DNA of 8,298 bases, from NCBI GenBank assembly GCA_946549155.1, contig CAMNQN010000150.1, positions 1 to 8,298 on the forward strand, given 5' to 3'. Origin of the DNA: an uncultured Lachnospiraceae bacterium. GTDB taxonomy: Bacteria; Bacillota; Clostridia; Lachnospirales; Lachnospiraceae. Both the position numbers and the translations under genes were made by a program. The first letter of the stretch is position 1; each line of letters begins with the position of its first letter. Shown one piece after another: positions 1 through 6,752 of this stretch. The notes beneath the pieces were generated by a model. That model saw only the letters and a list, made by a program, of their open reading frames with translations. It searched no databases and was not told the origin of the DNA.

Positions 1-28
1 GATGCTTGTGGCCCTGCGCGCCCGCCTC

Positions 29-57
29 TTCCTGCGTCCGGGTAATTAACAAAACCC
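29..57 (+). repeat. Left arm of a ~29-bp imperfect inverted repeat bounding the window
   Basis: The arm begins TTCCTGCGTCC (29-39) and ends with TTAACAAAAC (46-55) and C at 57. The reverse complement of 8247-8275 matches it at 25 of 29 positions, with differences at 40, 42, 45 and 56 and no gaps. The GC-rich bases outside this arm (1-28) also resemble those outside the right arm, at roughly 12 of 20 positions next to the core, so the full repeat probably runs off the window. It lies 37 bases after the stop codon of the VanS-like gene, in non-coding DNA. The repeat family is not recognised. Confidence 0.75.
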
Positions 58-94
58 AAAGAATATTGACACCTGCTCAGATTTTATGCTTCTC

Positions 95-1132
95 TCATGC
101 TGGCAGTTCCACCCGAAACTCCGTCTTCTCCTTATGGCTAACGGCAGTGATGGTCCCCCCATGGAGCGTCACGATCTCCCTTGCGATGGCTAATCCCAGT
201 CCTGCGCCCCCGCTGTTGGTGGCCCGGGCCTCGTCCAGGCGGAAAAATTTTTCAAAGATGACATCCAGCTTCTGAGGGGGAATCGTAGGGCCCTGATTCG
301 TGAAGGTAAGCCAGATTACTCCCGTCCCCCTTCCCGCCGCCACCAGAATGGGCGTGCCGGGATAGCTGTAAGCCACTGCATTTTTCAATATATTGTTAAA
401 CACCCGGGCCAGCTTTTCCGGATCCCCGTAGACGCTCAAATCTTCCTCCGCCTCCAGGTGGATTTCATTTCCGTTGGCAGTTAGGATAGGATAAAATTCC
501 TCCGTAAGCTGGAGCAGCAGATAGTTTAAATCCACCTGCTCCTTTTCCAGCACAATATTCTGAAAATTGTACCGGGTAATCTCGAAAAACTCATTGATCA
601 GCTTCTCCAGCCGTTTTGCCTTGTCCAGCGTGATGCTCACATACTTGGCCCGCTGCTGCATGGGCATCTCCGGTATCTCATCCAACAGGCTTAAATAGCC
701 GATCACTGAGGTCAGCGGCGTTTTCAGGTCGTGGGCCAGATAGGTAATCAGATCGTTTTTCCGGCCAGCCTCGATTTTTATCAGTTCCTCCTTGCGCTCC
801 ATCTCCTCCTGCAGCCTGCGCACCTTATCCCGTTCCCGCTCCCGGCCCACGAAAAAAGCAATGGCAATGGCCAAAATTCCCACGGTAACCACTGCCACCA
901 GCGCCGCCAGGGACCATTTTTTTACCAAATACCAATCCGGCTCCTGCACGTAAGTCAGTATACCGGTATTTTCATCATGATACTGGCTGATTCTCATGCA
1001 ATGATCCCAAAACCAGTCCACAACAGCCCCGTTTAACACAGTATCCACAAAATAGTAAACTCCCATACACAGCAGCAGCCCCACAAACAGCGCGGCTGCC
1101 AGCTTCATCCCGGCCCGCAATCTATTTTTCAA
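95..1132 (-). CDS. vanS: VanS-like membrane sensor histidine kinase
   Basis: Two-component sensor kinase of 345 residues that would autophosphorylate on histidine and pass phosphate to the VanR-like regulator encoded just upstream. Two membrane helices (about 9-31 and 73-95) enclose a short ~40-residue outside loop. A charged helical linker (97-125) follows, then the H-box with His134 in YLAHDLKTPLTS, the N-box with Asn247 and Asn251, an F-box (FEKFFRLD, about 293-300) and the G2 box GGAGLGLAIA (308-317). The core reads very like enterococcal VanS, including NxG in place of the usual DxG in the G1 box, a trait of that family. The start is TTG at 1132, overlapping the regulator gene by 11 bases, with GGGGAGTGGGG just upstream. 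An in-frame ATG at 1108 is possible but has a weaker ribosome site. No van resistance enzymes follow in the 94 bases left, so the ligand (glycopeptide, peptidoglycan fragment or other) is unknown. Confidence 0.9.
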   Translation of the reverse strand: MKNRLRAGMKLAAALFVGLLLCMGVYYFVDTVLNGAVVDWFWDHCMRISQYHDENTGILTYVQEPDWYLVKKWSLAALVAVVTVGILAIAIAFFVGRERERDKVRRLQEEMERKEELIKIEAGRKNDLITYLAHDLKTPLTSVIGYLSLLDEIPEMPMQQRAKYVSITLDKAKRLEKLINEFFEITRYNFQNIVLEKEQVDLNYLLLQLTEEFYPILTANGNEIHLEAEEDLSVYGDPEKLARVFNNILKNAVAYSYPGTPILVAAGRGTGVIWLTFTNQGPTIPPQKLDVIFEKFFRLDEARATNSGGAGLGLAIAREIVTLHGGTITAVSHKEKTEFRVELPA

Positions 1133-1817
1133 TTTTATACCCCACTCCCCACACTGTCTTGATATACCTGGGATTCTCGAAGGAATCGCCCATTTTTTCC
1201 CTCAGATGACGGATATGTACCGTAATCGTATTGTTGTTCTTACTGTAATACTCTTCCTTCCAGATCTGGCGGAACAATTCCTCCGAGCTGACCACATTCC
1301 CCTTCTGCTGGCAGAGAATCTGCAGGATGGAAAACTCTGTGGGTGTGAGGTTCAGAGGCTTTTCATTCAGGGTGCACTGATGGGTCTTAATGTTCATCAC
1401 CAAACCGGAATGCACCAGGATTCCCTCCTCCTGCTCCCCGCCGCCATTATAACGCTTGTACCTGCGAAGCTGAGCCTTGACTCTGGCCACCAGCTCCAGA
1501 GGCAGAAAAGGCTTGGTCATATAGTCGTCCGCCCCCAGGGTGAGGCCATTGATCTTATCCATCTCCTCTCCCTTCGCCGTCAGCATAATTACCGGATAAT
1601 TATGTTCCTTCCGAATCTCCCGGCAGAGGGAGAAACCGTCCAGATCCGGCAGCATCACATCCAAAACCGCCAGATCCAGCGTTTCCTCCCGGATAATTTT
1701 TTGCGCCTCCCCACCGGAATAGCATTTAAAAACAGTGAAATTCTCATTTTCCAGATACAGCCCCACCAGATCGGCGATCTCCTTCTCATCGTCCACCACT
1801 AAAATCCTGTCCCGCAT
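1122..1817 (-). CDS. vanR: VanR-like OmpR-family response regulator
   Basis: Transcription factor of 231 residues, partner of the adjacent VanS-like kinase. The receiver domain (about 1-118) has the acidic pocket Asp9/Asp10, phosphoacceptor Asp53 in LAVLDVMLPDLDG, Thr80 and Lys102 in TKPF. The C-terminal winged helix (about 133-231) carries LTPTEFSIL, the recognition region NNNTITVHIRHLREKM and the ending VWGVGYKIEK, all close to enterococcal VanR. The reading frame is open to an upstream ATG at 1862. The ATG at 1817 is chosen because it has GGGAG about six bases upstream and begins at the normal family N-terminus (MRDRILVVDDE). Its stop lies inside the start of vanS, so translation is probably coupled. 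Targets cannot be read from the window; self-regulation through the palindromes at 1837-1897 is a guess. No D-Ala-D-Lac or D-Ala-D-Ser genes are visible, so the van name marks family, not proven resistance. Confidence 0.92.
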   Translation of the reverse strand: MRDRILVVDDEKEIADLVGLYLENENFTVFKCYSGGEAQKIIREETLDLAVLDVMLPDLDGFSLCREIRKEHNYPVIMLTAKGEEMDKINGLTLGADDYMTKPFLPLELVARVKAQLRRYKRYNGGGEQEEGILVHSGLVMNIKTHQCTLNEKPLNLTPTEFSILQILCQQKGNVVSSEELFRQIWKEEYYSKNNNTITVHIRHLREKMGDSFENPRYIKTVWGVGYKIEK

Positions 1818-1836
1818 AATACTCCCTTCCCCGCTT

Positions 1837-1847
1837 CGCAATTTGCG
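1837..1847. promoter_or_regulatory. Palindrome CGCAATTTGCG in the vanR leader
   Basis: An 11-base palindrome (CGCAA, centre T, TTGCG) sits 20 bases upstream of the vanR start codon. It could be a regulator half-site pair or a small hairpin in the leader. I see no match to a known operator and no confident -35/-10 pair near it. Confidence 0.3.
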
Positions 1848-1880
1848 GAAAATACGGCACATCCTCCCGTTACCCCCGCT

Positions 1881-1897
1881 AAAATGCGCCGCATTTT
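1881..1897. promoter_or_regulatory. Perfect 17-bp palindrome AAAATGCGCCGCATTTT upstream of vanR
   Basis: Eight bases on each side pair perfectly around a central C, about 64 bases upstream of the vanR start and between it and the terminator of the upstream gene. Its place in the only space available for the vanRS promoter fits an operator. As RNA it would form a 7-bp hairpin with a 3-base loop, ending in Ts on the plus strand. The function is not established. Confidence 0.35.
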
Positions 1898-1920
1898 TAT
1901 CCGTTTATCTTCCCATAGCT

Positions 1921-1958
1921 AAAATAGCAGGATTTCATACCTAAAATCCTGCCATTTT
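1921..1958 (-). terminator. Rho-independent terminator after the MFS gene, possibly bidirectional
   Basis: The hairpin arms are 1921-1935 and 1944-1958: a 9-bp core (GCAGGATTT with AAATCCTGC) plus five outer A-T pairs (AAAAT with ATTTT), with one non-Watson-Crick position (1926/1953) and an 8-base loop. On the minus strand it starts five bases after the MFS stop codon and its descending arm ends in TATTTT. The A-tract and T-tract flanks are nearly symmetrical, so it could also stop plus-strand transcription. Confidence 0.8.
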
Positions 1959-1962
1959 CCTA

Positions 1963-3144
1963 TTAATTTCTTAACTTTTTCTTAAGATTATTAGGGCCTG
2001 CCGTGACCATAACGATTACCATTCCCACCAATCCGGACAATACGGCAAACAACAGCATGGCATTCACACCCGCCGCGTCGATCAGTGCCCCGCCGATCAG
2101 CGCTCCCAGCACGCAGCCCAGGGTATAGGTCATGGTCATATAAGCCTGCCCCTTGATGGCATCCTGCTCCTCCATGATGGAGTTCACATAATAGACGGAG
2201 GCCACCGTAATCAACGCCCAGCCGAACATCTGGAAAACCTGGACGGCATAAAAAATGGGCATATTGGGGGCCAGCAAAGTGCCAAGAGCCTTCAGCAAAA
2301 AGAAAATACCGGAAAGCCGGAACCAGACATCTGCCCGGGCTTTTTTCAGCATATGCCCGAACAGAAACATGGTAGGAAGCTCCATAACAGCCGCCAGCGC
2401 AATACCCAGCCCCATCTGCGAGCTCCCGCCGCCCTTGCTCTCCACGATCTGATAGGCAAAATTGTTGAGCAGCACATGGCTCACATAAATAAACACGCAG
2501 CCGCACAGCGTAAGGGTAAACCGCTTATACCGCCGGAAAAACAAAAGCGGTCCGGCATCGCTTTGGGCCGTCTCCCGCGGCTTCTGTGTCTTCGTCTTCC
2601 GGAAGGGAAAGACAAACAACGCCGCCAGGAACGCGGTGAAACCCACCAGCATAGCCAGCGGCACTGCCTTCTCCCCAAACCGCGCCACCAAAATCCCCAG
2701 CACATAGGAAGCCGCAGCGTAGGCTCCTGATCCAATTCCCCGGGCCACCCCGTAGTTTAACACTTTCCCCTGATTTAAGCTTTCCATGCCAAGGGAATTC
2801 AGCAGCGGCGTCAGCATTTGCAGAAAACTCAGTGCTGCCCCGTAAAGAAGTGCCGTAAGCACAAAGCTTTTCTTTATTGGGAGCAGCAGCGCCGCCAGCA
2901 AAAGCAAAACCACGGTCCATCCCATCACAATTTTTTTCAGGGAGGGACTCTTAGGATGATCCGCGTAACTGGCCAGAACAGGCTGCAGCAGGGAAGCCAC
3001 TGCCCCCGCCACCGCAATTAAAATCCCGATCTGCGTGTTGGAAAAGCCCGTATGCAGCAGATATACACTGGTAAATCCGGTCATAGCGGCAAAATTCATC
3101 CAGTAAAAGGCCTGGATGAAGGAATAAGTAATCGTTAAGTTCAT
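1963..3144 (-). CDS. Major facilitator superfamily transporter (LacY / nucleoside-symporter-like group)
   Basis: Integral membrane carrier of 393 residues with about twelve hydrophobic helices in two halves (roughly 8-180 and 205-385), split by a basic cytoplasmic linker around 181-202 (FRKTKTQKPRE). The N-terminus (YSFIQAFYWMNFAAMTGFTS, then GFSNTQIGILIA) and the helix 2-3 loop ASYADHPKSPSLKK resemble the MFS_1-like group that includes LacY, HcaT and nucleoside:H+ symporters. The normal GxxxDRxGR loop motif is present only in altered form, as is common in that group. The substrate cannot be read from sequence. The start ATG at 3144 has AAGGAG eleven bases upstream. The gene has its own promoter (3223-3251) and terminator (1921-1958), so it is probably a one-gene transcription unit despite following ptsI; a sugar substrate is therefore only a weak suggestion from context. 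Confidence 0.85.
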   Translation of the reverse strand: MNLTITYSFIQAFYWMNFAAMTGFTSVYLLHTGFSNTQIGILIAVAGAVASLLQPVLASYADHPKSPSLKKIVMGWTVVLLLLAALLLPIKKSFVLTALLYGAALSFLQMLTPLLNSLGMESLNQGKVLNYGVARGIGSGAYAAASYVLGILVARFGEKAVPLAMLVGFTAFLAALFVFPFRKTKTQKPRETAQSDAGPLLFFRRYKRFTLTLCGCVFIYVSHVLLNNFAYQIVESKGGGSSQMGLGIALAAVMELPTMFLFGHMLKKARADVWFRLSGIFFLLKALGTLLAPNMPIFYAVQVFQMFGWALITVASVYYVNSIMEEQDAIKGQAYMTMTYTLGCVLGALIGGALIDAAGVNAMLLFAVLSGLVGMVIVMVTAGPNNLKKKLRN

Positions 3145-3181
3145 CAGATTGGCACTCCTTGCATGACTTTATTTTTCATCA

Positions 3182-3209
3182 TCCCGGAAGCGCTTTCCTG
3201 CTCCCGGGA
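3182..3209 (-). other. Small hairpin in the 5' leader of the MFS gene
   Basis: TCCCGG (3182-3187) pairs with CCGGGA (3204-3209) around a 16-base interior that holds the self-complementary AAGCGCTT (3189-3196). It lies just downstream of the predicted promoter, within the first ~35 bases of the transcript. There is no T-run, so it is not a convincing terminator for ptsI. It may affect mRNA stability or mean nothing. Confidence 0.3.
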
Positions 3210-3222
3210 CAAAACCATTCCA

Positions 3223-3251
3223 AGTATACCAGCCTGCAAATCCATTTTCAA
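3223..3251 (-). promoter_or_regulatory. Vegetative promoter of the MFS gene
   Basis: On the minus strand there is TTGAAA (3246-3251), a 17-base spacer and TATACT (3223-3228), close to the primary sigma-factor consensus (5/6 and 5/6). The -35 box begins only 10 bases after the ptsI stop codon. Predicted transcription start is near 3216, giving a leader of about 70 bases before the MFS ATG at 3144. Confidence 0.75.
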
Positions 3252-3261
3252 GATCGTTCTG

Positions 3262-4875
3262 TCACTCTGCCTCACTAATTTTTTTGCGCAGCGGCAGAAT
3301 CATGGAGGGGGACACGGACAGCTCATCGATGCCCGCCCGCACAAACCATTCCGTCAATTCCAGATCCGCCCCCAGTTCCCCGCAGATACCCACCCAGCAG
3401 CCCGCCGCGTGGCCATTTTGGATCACCATCTCAATCAGCCGCAGCAGCGCCGGATGATGGGGATCGCAAAACTGCTCCAACCGCTCATTCTGACGGTCAA
3501 TCGCCAGCGTATACTGGGTCAGATCATTGGTGCCGATACTGAAAAAATCCACCTCCCTAGCCAGCTCCCCGCTGATCAGAGCCGCCGCCGGGGTCTCGAT
3601 CATAATACCCTGCTCCACCTCCCCAAAGGGGAGATCCTGGGCTCCAAGCTCCCCTTTCACCTCCTCCACAATCTCCCTGATCCGGTGTACCTCCTCCAGG
3701 GAAATGATCATAGGGTACATGACAGAAACCGTTCCGTAGGCGCTGGCCCTGAAAATCGCCCGAAGCTGGGTCTTAAACAGCTCCGGCTGGCTTAAACAGA
3801 TACGAATCGCCCGGTAACCCATGGCCGGATTTTCTTCCTTTTCCAGGCCAAAATACTCCGCCTGCTTATCCGCCCCGATGTCCAGGGTACGTATAATCAG
3901 CTTCTTACCCGCCATATTTTCCGCCGCCGTCTTATACGCCTGGAACTGCTCCTCCTCGGTGGGAAAATGATCCGATTCCAGATACAGAAATTCGCTGCGA
4001 AACAGCCCGATGCCCTCCGCGTCATTTTCCAGCACACTGACCAGATCCGTCATATTCCCGGCATTGGCATACAGCCGAATCCGCCGTCCACCGGCGGTCA
4101 CCGTCTCTCTTCCCTTCCACTCAGCCAGAAGCCGTTTCTGATCCTGGTCCTGCGCCAATCGTTCCTGCAGCTCCTTCATGGTTTTCTCATCCGGGTCCAG
4201 AATCAGCTGCCCCAAAGCTCCGTCCAAAGCCGCCATCCGGCCATCCCATTCTTTCTCCACCGAAATGCCTGCTATGGCGGGCAGGCCCATGGTCCGGGCC
4301 AGAATCGCCGTATGGGAACTGCCGGAGCCAAACCGGGTCACAAAGCCCAGCAGCTTTTCCTTATCCATCTGCACCGTCTCGCTGGGCGCCAGGTCCTCCG
4401 CCGCTAAAATAGAAGGCACAGGGGGAAGCCCCGTATCTTCCCGCCGCTCCAGCAATATACCAATCATCCGCTCGGAAATATCTTTGATATCCGCCGCCCG
4501 GGCGCGGAAATATTCATCCTCCATCCCGGCGAACATCCCGGCGAAATTATCCCCCGTGGAGGCCACCGCATACTCCGCGTTCACCTTCTGGGCGGTGATC
4601 ATATTCTGCACGGAATCGTTGTAATCCTCATCCTCCAGCATCATGGCGTGTACCTGAAAGATTTCCGCGTTTACCTCCCCCACCTCCCGGACCGCCTTCT
4701 CGTACAGGGTGTTCAGCTCCTGCACGGCGCGGCCCTTTGCCTGCTCAAAGCGTTCCAGCTCCTTCCCCGGCTCCTCCACCCGGTACCGTTTCACCTGCTG
4801 CTTGTCCTTCGCGTAAAAATACAGTTTTCCTATGGCAATTCCTTTGCTGATCGTTTTTCCGGTATAAATTTCCAT
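3262..4875 (-). CDS. ptsI: PTS Enzyme I (phosphoenolpyruvate-protein phosphotransferase)
   Basis: Soluble enzyme of 537 residues that takes phosphate from phosphoenolpyruvate and gives it to HPr, the first step of PTS sugar uptake. The N-terminal HPr-binding region (about 1-130) is followed by the phosphohistidine domain with His188 in GSGSSHTAILAR. The PEP-binding barrel carries Arg293 (GLFRSEF), Arg329 (IIRTLDIGADK), Glu427 (GIMIETPAA), Asn450/Asp451 (SIGTNDLTQY), Arg461 and catalytic Cys498 (GICGELGAD). All key residues are present. Two points are odd: the bases before the histidine read GSGSS rather than GGRTS, and only 39 residues follow the cysteine against about 73 in E. coli EI, so the usual C-terminal helical tail is missing. 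The ATG at 4875 has GAAGG upstream. It lies 48 bases after ptsH and is almost certainly cotranscribed with it. PEP synthase and PPDK are excluded by size and domain order. Confidence 0.97.
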   Translation of the reverse strand: MEIYTGKTISKGIAIGKLYFYAKDKQQVKRYRVEEPGKELERFEQAKGRAVQELNTLYEKAVREVGEVNAEIFQVHAMMLEDEDYNDSVQNMITAQKVNAEYAVASTGDNFAGMFAGMEDEYFRARAADIKDISERMIGILLERREDTGLPPVPSILAAEDLAPSETVQMDKEKLLGFVTRFGSGSSHTAILARTMGLPAIAGISVEKEWDGRMAALDGALGQLILDPDEKTMKELQERLAQDQDQKRLLAEWKGRETVTAGGRRIRLYANAGNMTDLVSVLENDAEGIGLFRSEFLYLESDHFPTEEEQFQAYKTAAENMAGKKLIIRTLDIGADKQAEYFGLEKEENPAMGYRAIRICLSQPELFKTQLRAIFRASAYGTVSVMYPMIISLEEVHRIREIVEEVKGELGAQDLPFGEVEQGIMIETPAAALISGELAREVDFFSIGTNDLTQYTLAIDRQNERLEQFCDPHHPALLRLIEMVIQNGHAAGCWVGICGELGADLELTEWFVRAGIDELSVSPSMILPLRKKISEAE

Positions 4876-4923
4876 CTCTCTTTACCTTCGCGCTGATTAT
4901 TTTTCCCCGGTGCAATATACTTA

Positions 4924-5181
4924 TCACAGATGCTCCCGGAAAAACCCTTCCAAATCTGCGGCTGCCGCTTCCTCATCCGGACCTTCCACGGTCACCTTCA
5001 CCTGTGCGCCGCATTTTACGCCCAGGCTCATAATCGCCATCAGTTTTGTGGCCTCCGCCTTTTTCCCGTTACACTCCAGCATCACTCTGGAGGAAAATTG
5101 TTTCGCCTTCTGCACCAGCATCCCCGCCGGTCTGGCATGAATGCCGATCTCATCCTTAATGGTGTATTGAAATTCTTTCAT
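4924..5181 (-). CDS. ptsH: HPr phosphocarrier protein lacking the regulatory serine
   Basis: Small cytoplasmic protein of 85 residues (the usual HPr length) that carries phosphate from Enzyme I to the sugar-specific EIIA domains. The active site GIHARPAG is intact with His15 and Arg17. Aligned without gaps from NGK to MSLG, the position of Bacillus Ser46 (LKSIMGVMSLG) is Lys46 here (ATKLMAIMSLG), preceded by Thr45. The known HPr kinase/phosphorylase target is therefore absent, and P-Ser-HPr dependent CcpA control would not be expected through this copy. The reverse case, Crh, keeps Ser46 but loses His15. The start ATG at 5181 has AAAAGGAG at 5190-5197, an ideal spacing of eight bases. ptsI follows after 48 bases. 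The 156-base gap upstream contains neither a convincing terminator for the ABC operon nor a clear promoter, although TAAAAT near 5233 might be a -10 box. Confidence 0.96.
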   Translation of the reverse strand: MKEFQYTIKDEIGIHARPAGMLVQKAKQFSSRVMLECNGKKAEATKLMAIMSLGVKCGAQVKVTVEGPDEEAAAADLEGFFREHL

Positions 5182-5337
5182 GGAAAATTCTCCTTTTCTA
5201 AAGCACTATCAGTATCACCATTCCAGTGTCTCCATTTTATCCCGTTTTATGCCCGAAGCTGTACTGCCTCTTTTGCTTTCTTTCGATTCTAACCGGTTTC
5301 GGGACGAATAGCAATGTTTTTTTATCCGCCAAAAGCG

Positions 5338-6057
5338 TCATGCCCCCACCCGCTGTTTCATCAGGATCCTCCAGGTCAGAATCGCTGCCACTATGGCCGC
5401 CGCTGCGGCCAGGCCGGCCCACCCGTTTACGGGAACCGCCTCCAGGATCCGGTTCAGCTCCCCGCCGATTTTTCCCAAAAAAGACTCCGGCATATTCCTG
5501 GAGGCGGACAGGATTCGGGGAACCCCCAGCCAGCCTCCCATCCAGAAAACCCACAACGCCCAGAACGCCGGCTTTCCAAAATGCTGCACCAGCACGCCGC
5601 AGAAGCTTCCAAGCACTGGAAGCGCCACCGCTGCCAACAGGCCGTACCGCAAGATCCAGGGCAGAAAATTCACATCGATTCTCATCCCCGGATACAGAAA
5701 CGGATACAGCTTATTTTCCGCCAGACAAAACAGGGTAACCAGGCCCGCTGCCAGGATACTTTGCGCAATTTCCACCACAAACCAGGAAAAAAGAAACTGT
5801 TTTCTCGTAAAACCCAGAGATATCTGTAAATCAAAGCGAAGGGAAACCTGCACCGCCACATACAGGAAACTGATAAATGCCGCCGCAATCCCCGCCAGCG
5901 CGGCCCCCAGTGCAAAGCCCGATTCCCGCTCCCCCGTCACGCGGGTGATAATCGCAAGCAGAACCATGCCAAACAACCCCGCCGCCAGAATAATTTCATT
6001 CACTCCCAGACATTCCCGCCATTGCACCCGAAACTGTTTTTCAATCGCCTGAAACAT
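5338..6057 (-). CDS. ABC transporter membrane subunit, last gene of GntR-ABC operon
   Basis: Hydrophobic protein of 239 residues with about six membrane helices (roughly 21-41, 45-68, 91-113, 130-155, 161-180 and 208-231) and a basic C-terminus (ILMKQRVGA). No domain is recognised beyond the general layout of an ABC-2 type permease. Position next to an ABC ATPase gene and a second six-helix protein supports the role of a transport half. The ATG at 6057 is chosen over GTG at 6063: the AGGAGG at 6065-6070 is seven bases from the ATG but almost touches the GTG. It follows the previous gene by 11 bases, and its ribosome site overlaps that gene's stop codon, so the two are probably translated together in a fixed ratio. 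Substrate unknown; related operons are linked to antibiotic or envelope stress. Confidence 0.8.
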   Translation of the reverse strand: MFQAIEKQFRVQWRECLGVNEIILAAGLFGMVLLAIITRVTGERESGFALGAALAGIAAAFISFLYVAVQVSLRFDLQISLGFTRKQFLFSWFVVEIAQSILAAGLVTLFCLAENKLYPFLYPGMRIDVNFLPWILRYGLLAAVALPVLGSFCGVLVQHFGKPAFWALWVFWMGGWLGVPRILSASRNMPESFLGKIGGELNRILEAVPVNGWAGLAAAAAIVAAILTWRILMKQRVGA

Positions 6058-6064
6058 TTTCACT

Positions 6065-6070
6065 CCTCCT
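6065..6070 (-). promoter_or_regulatory. Perfect Shine-Dalgarno AGGAGG deciding the start of the last ABC gene
   Basis: AGGAGG on the minus strand overlaps the TAG stop (6069-6071) of the preceding gene. It leaves seven bases to the ATG at 6057 but only one to the alternative GTG at 6063, so the ATG is the better start. Confidence 0.7.
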
Positions 6071-6752
6071 ACCTTACCTCTGTTTTTCTAAGCGTATAGG
6101 CTGCGAATACTCCGCACAGCAGAAAGCCTCCCAGCCCCACCGCCAGAACCCTCCGGCAGATGTTCTGGCTTATGTCCGCAGTCCAAATAAGAAAGCCTTC
6201 ATTCAGCCCCTTTTCTATGGCATAGGACAGCAAAAATCCCCAGCCTCCTCCCAGCACCATATAAAAAATCCCCGTCACAATGCTCCCTATCTTCCCCCAG
6301 CGCATAACCACCGTACCGCATATCGCTATTACCCCCGCCGTCACAAACAGCACGCCAGACAGCAGAGAAAACATTTGAAGCCCCTTTCCCGATAATTCCC
6401 CCGGTACCAGCGCCCAAATCAGCCAGGCCAAAAGCATAATCCCCAGATTACTGGCTGCCAGACTGCCAAGAAAACCTGCTGTCGCCTCCCTTCTGGTAAT
6501 TCCCATGGACAGAAGCACCCGGAAATACACCCGGAAATTGGACTGTCCCATTATGGTATTCACAAAAAATCCCACCATAAATAAGTAATACGGAAACATC
6601 GGAACCATGAAAGACAGGAAATTCTGATGCATCCTGTTATTTCCCGTTCCGATAAAAATAATCAGCAGCAGCGTTCCCACCAAAGAGTATCCGAGATTTA
6701 ACAGCACATTTTTGCCCCAAAATATCACATTCCGCTTCAAAACCCGCATCAT
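6069..6752 (-). CDS. ABC transporter membrane subunit, third gene of GntR-ABC operon
   Basis: Hydrophobic protein of 227 residues with about six membrane helices (roughly 19-36, 49-68, 92-117, 127-149, 153-175 and 203-222), resembling ABC-2 type permeases. The stretch VLLSMGITRREATAGF between helices 2 and 3 has the look of the cytoplasmic coupling segment in this group. The partner permease has a similar stretch, SLGFTRKQFLFSWF, which hints that the two share ancestry although overall they are clearly different. It begins inside the ATPase stop codon (ATGA at 6749-6752), with GGAGGGAG upstream, so it is translationally coupled to the ATPase. Two ATGs in a row open the gene, and the first has the better spacing. 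With the neighbouring permease it would form a heterodimeric channel; the cargo is unknown. Confidence 0.8.
   Translation of the reverse strand: MMRVLKRNVIFWGKNVLLNLGYSLVGTLLLIIFIGTGNNRMHQNFLSFMVPMFPYYLFMVGFFVNTIMGQSNFRVYFRVLLSMGITRREATAGFLGSLAASNLGIMLLAWLIWALVPGELSGKGLQMFSLLSGVLFVTAGVIAICGTVVMRWGKIGSIVTGIFYMVLGGGWGFLLSYAIEKGLNEGFLIWTADISQNICRRVLAVGLGGFLLCGVFAAYTLRKTEVR

Noticed and set aside
66..94. Perfect TTGACA on the plus strand at 66-71 as a promoter
   Set aside because: The bases 17 downstream (CTTCTC) do not resemble a -10 box; the nearest TATGCT or TTTATG gives spacers of 14 or less. It would also fire antisense into vanS.
6..275. Open frame on the plus strand over the left end and the tail of the kinase gene
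   Set aside because: It is antisense to the vanS catalytic domain for most of its length, has no ribosome site or recognisable domain, and starts inside the end repeat.
1206..1802. 198-codon open frame on the plus strand, antisense to vanR
   Set aside because: It mirrors the coding bias of the well-supported vanR gene. The protein shows no domain or membrane pattern and has no Shine-Dalgarno site.
1818..1862. N-terminal extension of vanR from the upstream ATG at 1862
   Set aside because: The extra 15 residues are absent from the family, and the ATG at 1817 has a good GGGAG site and opens with the standard receiver-domain start.
1991..2920. Alternative minus-strand frames inside the MFS gene as separate small proteins
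   Set aside because: They are out-of-frame readings of a continuous 393-residue transporter with clear helices. No frameshift is needed to explain the locus.
5288..5302. Possible catabolite-responsive element upstream of ptsH
   Set aside because: CCGAAACCGGTTAGA on the minus strand misses three fixed positions of the cre consensus, and the HPr here lacks Ser46, so there is no independent support.
5282..5337. Terminator after the ABC operon
   Set aside because: There is a run of seven As on the minus strand and the short palindrome AACCGGTT, but no stable stem followed by a T-run in the correct direction.
5226..5738. Plus-strand open frames crossing the ptsH leader and the last permease gene
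   Set aside because: They are proline- and arginine-rich shadows of a hydrophobic gene on the other strand, with no domain or ribosome site.
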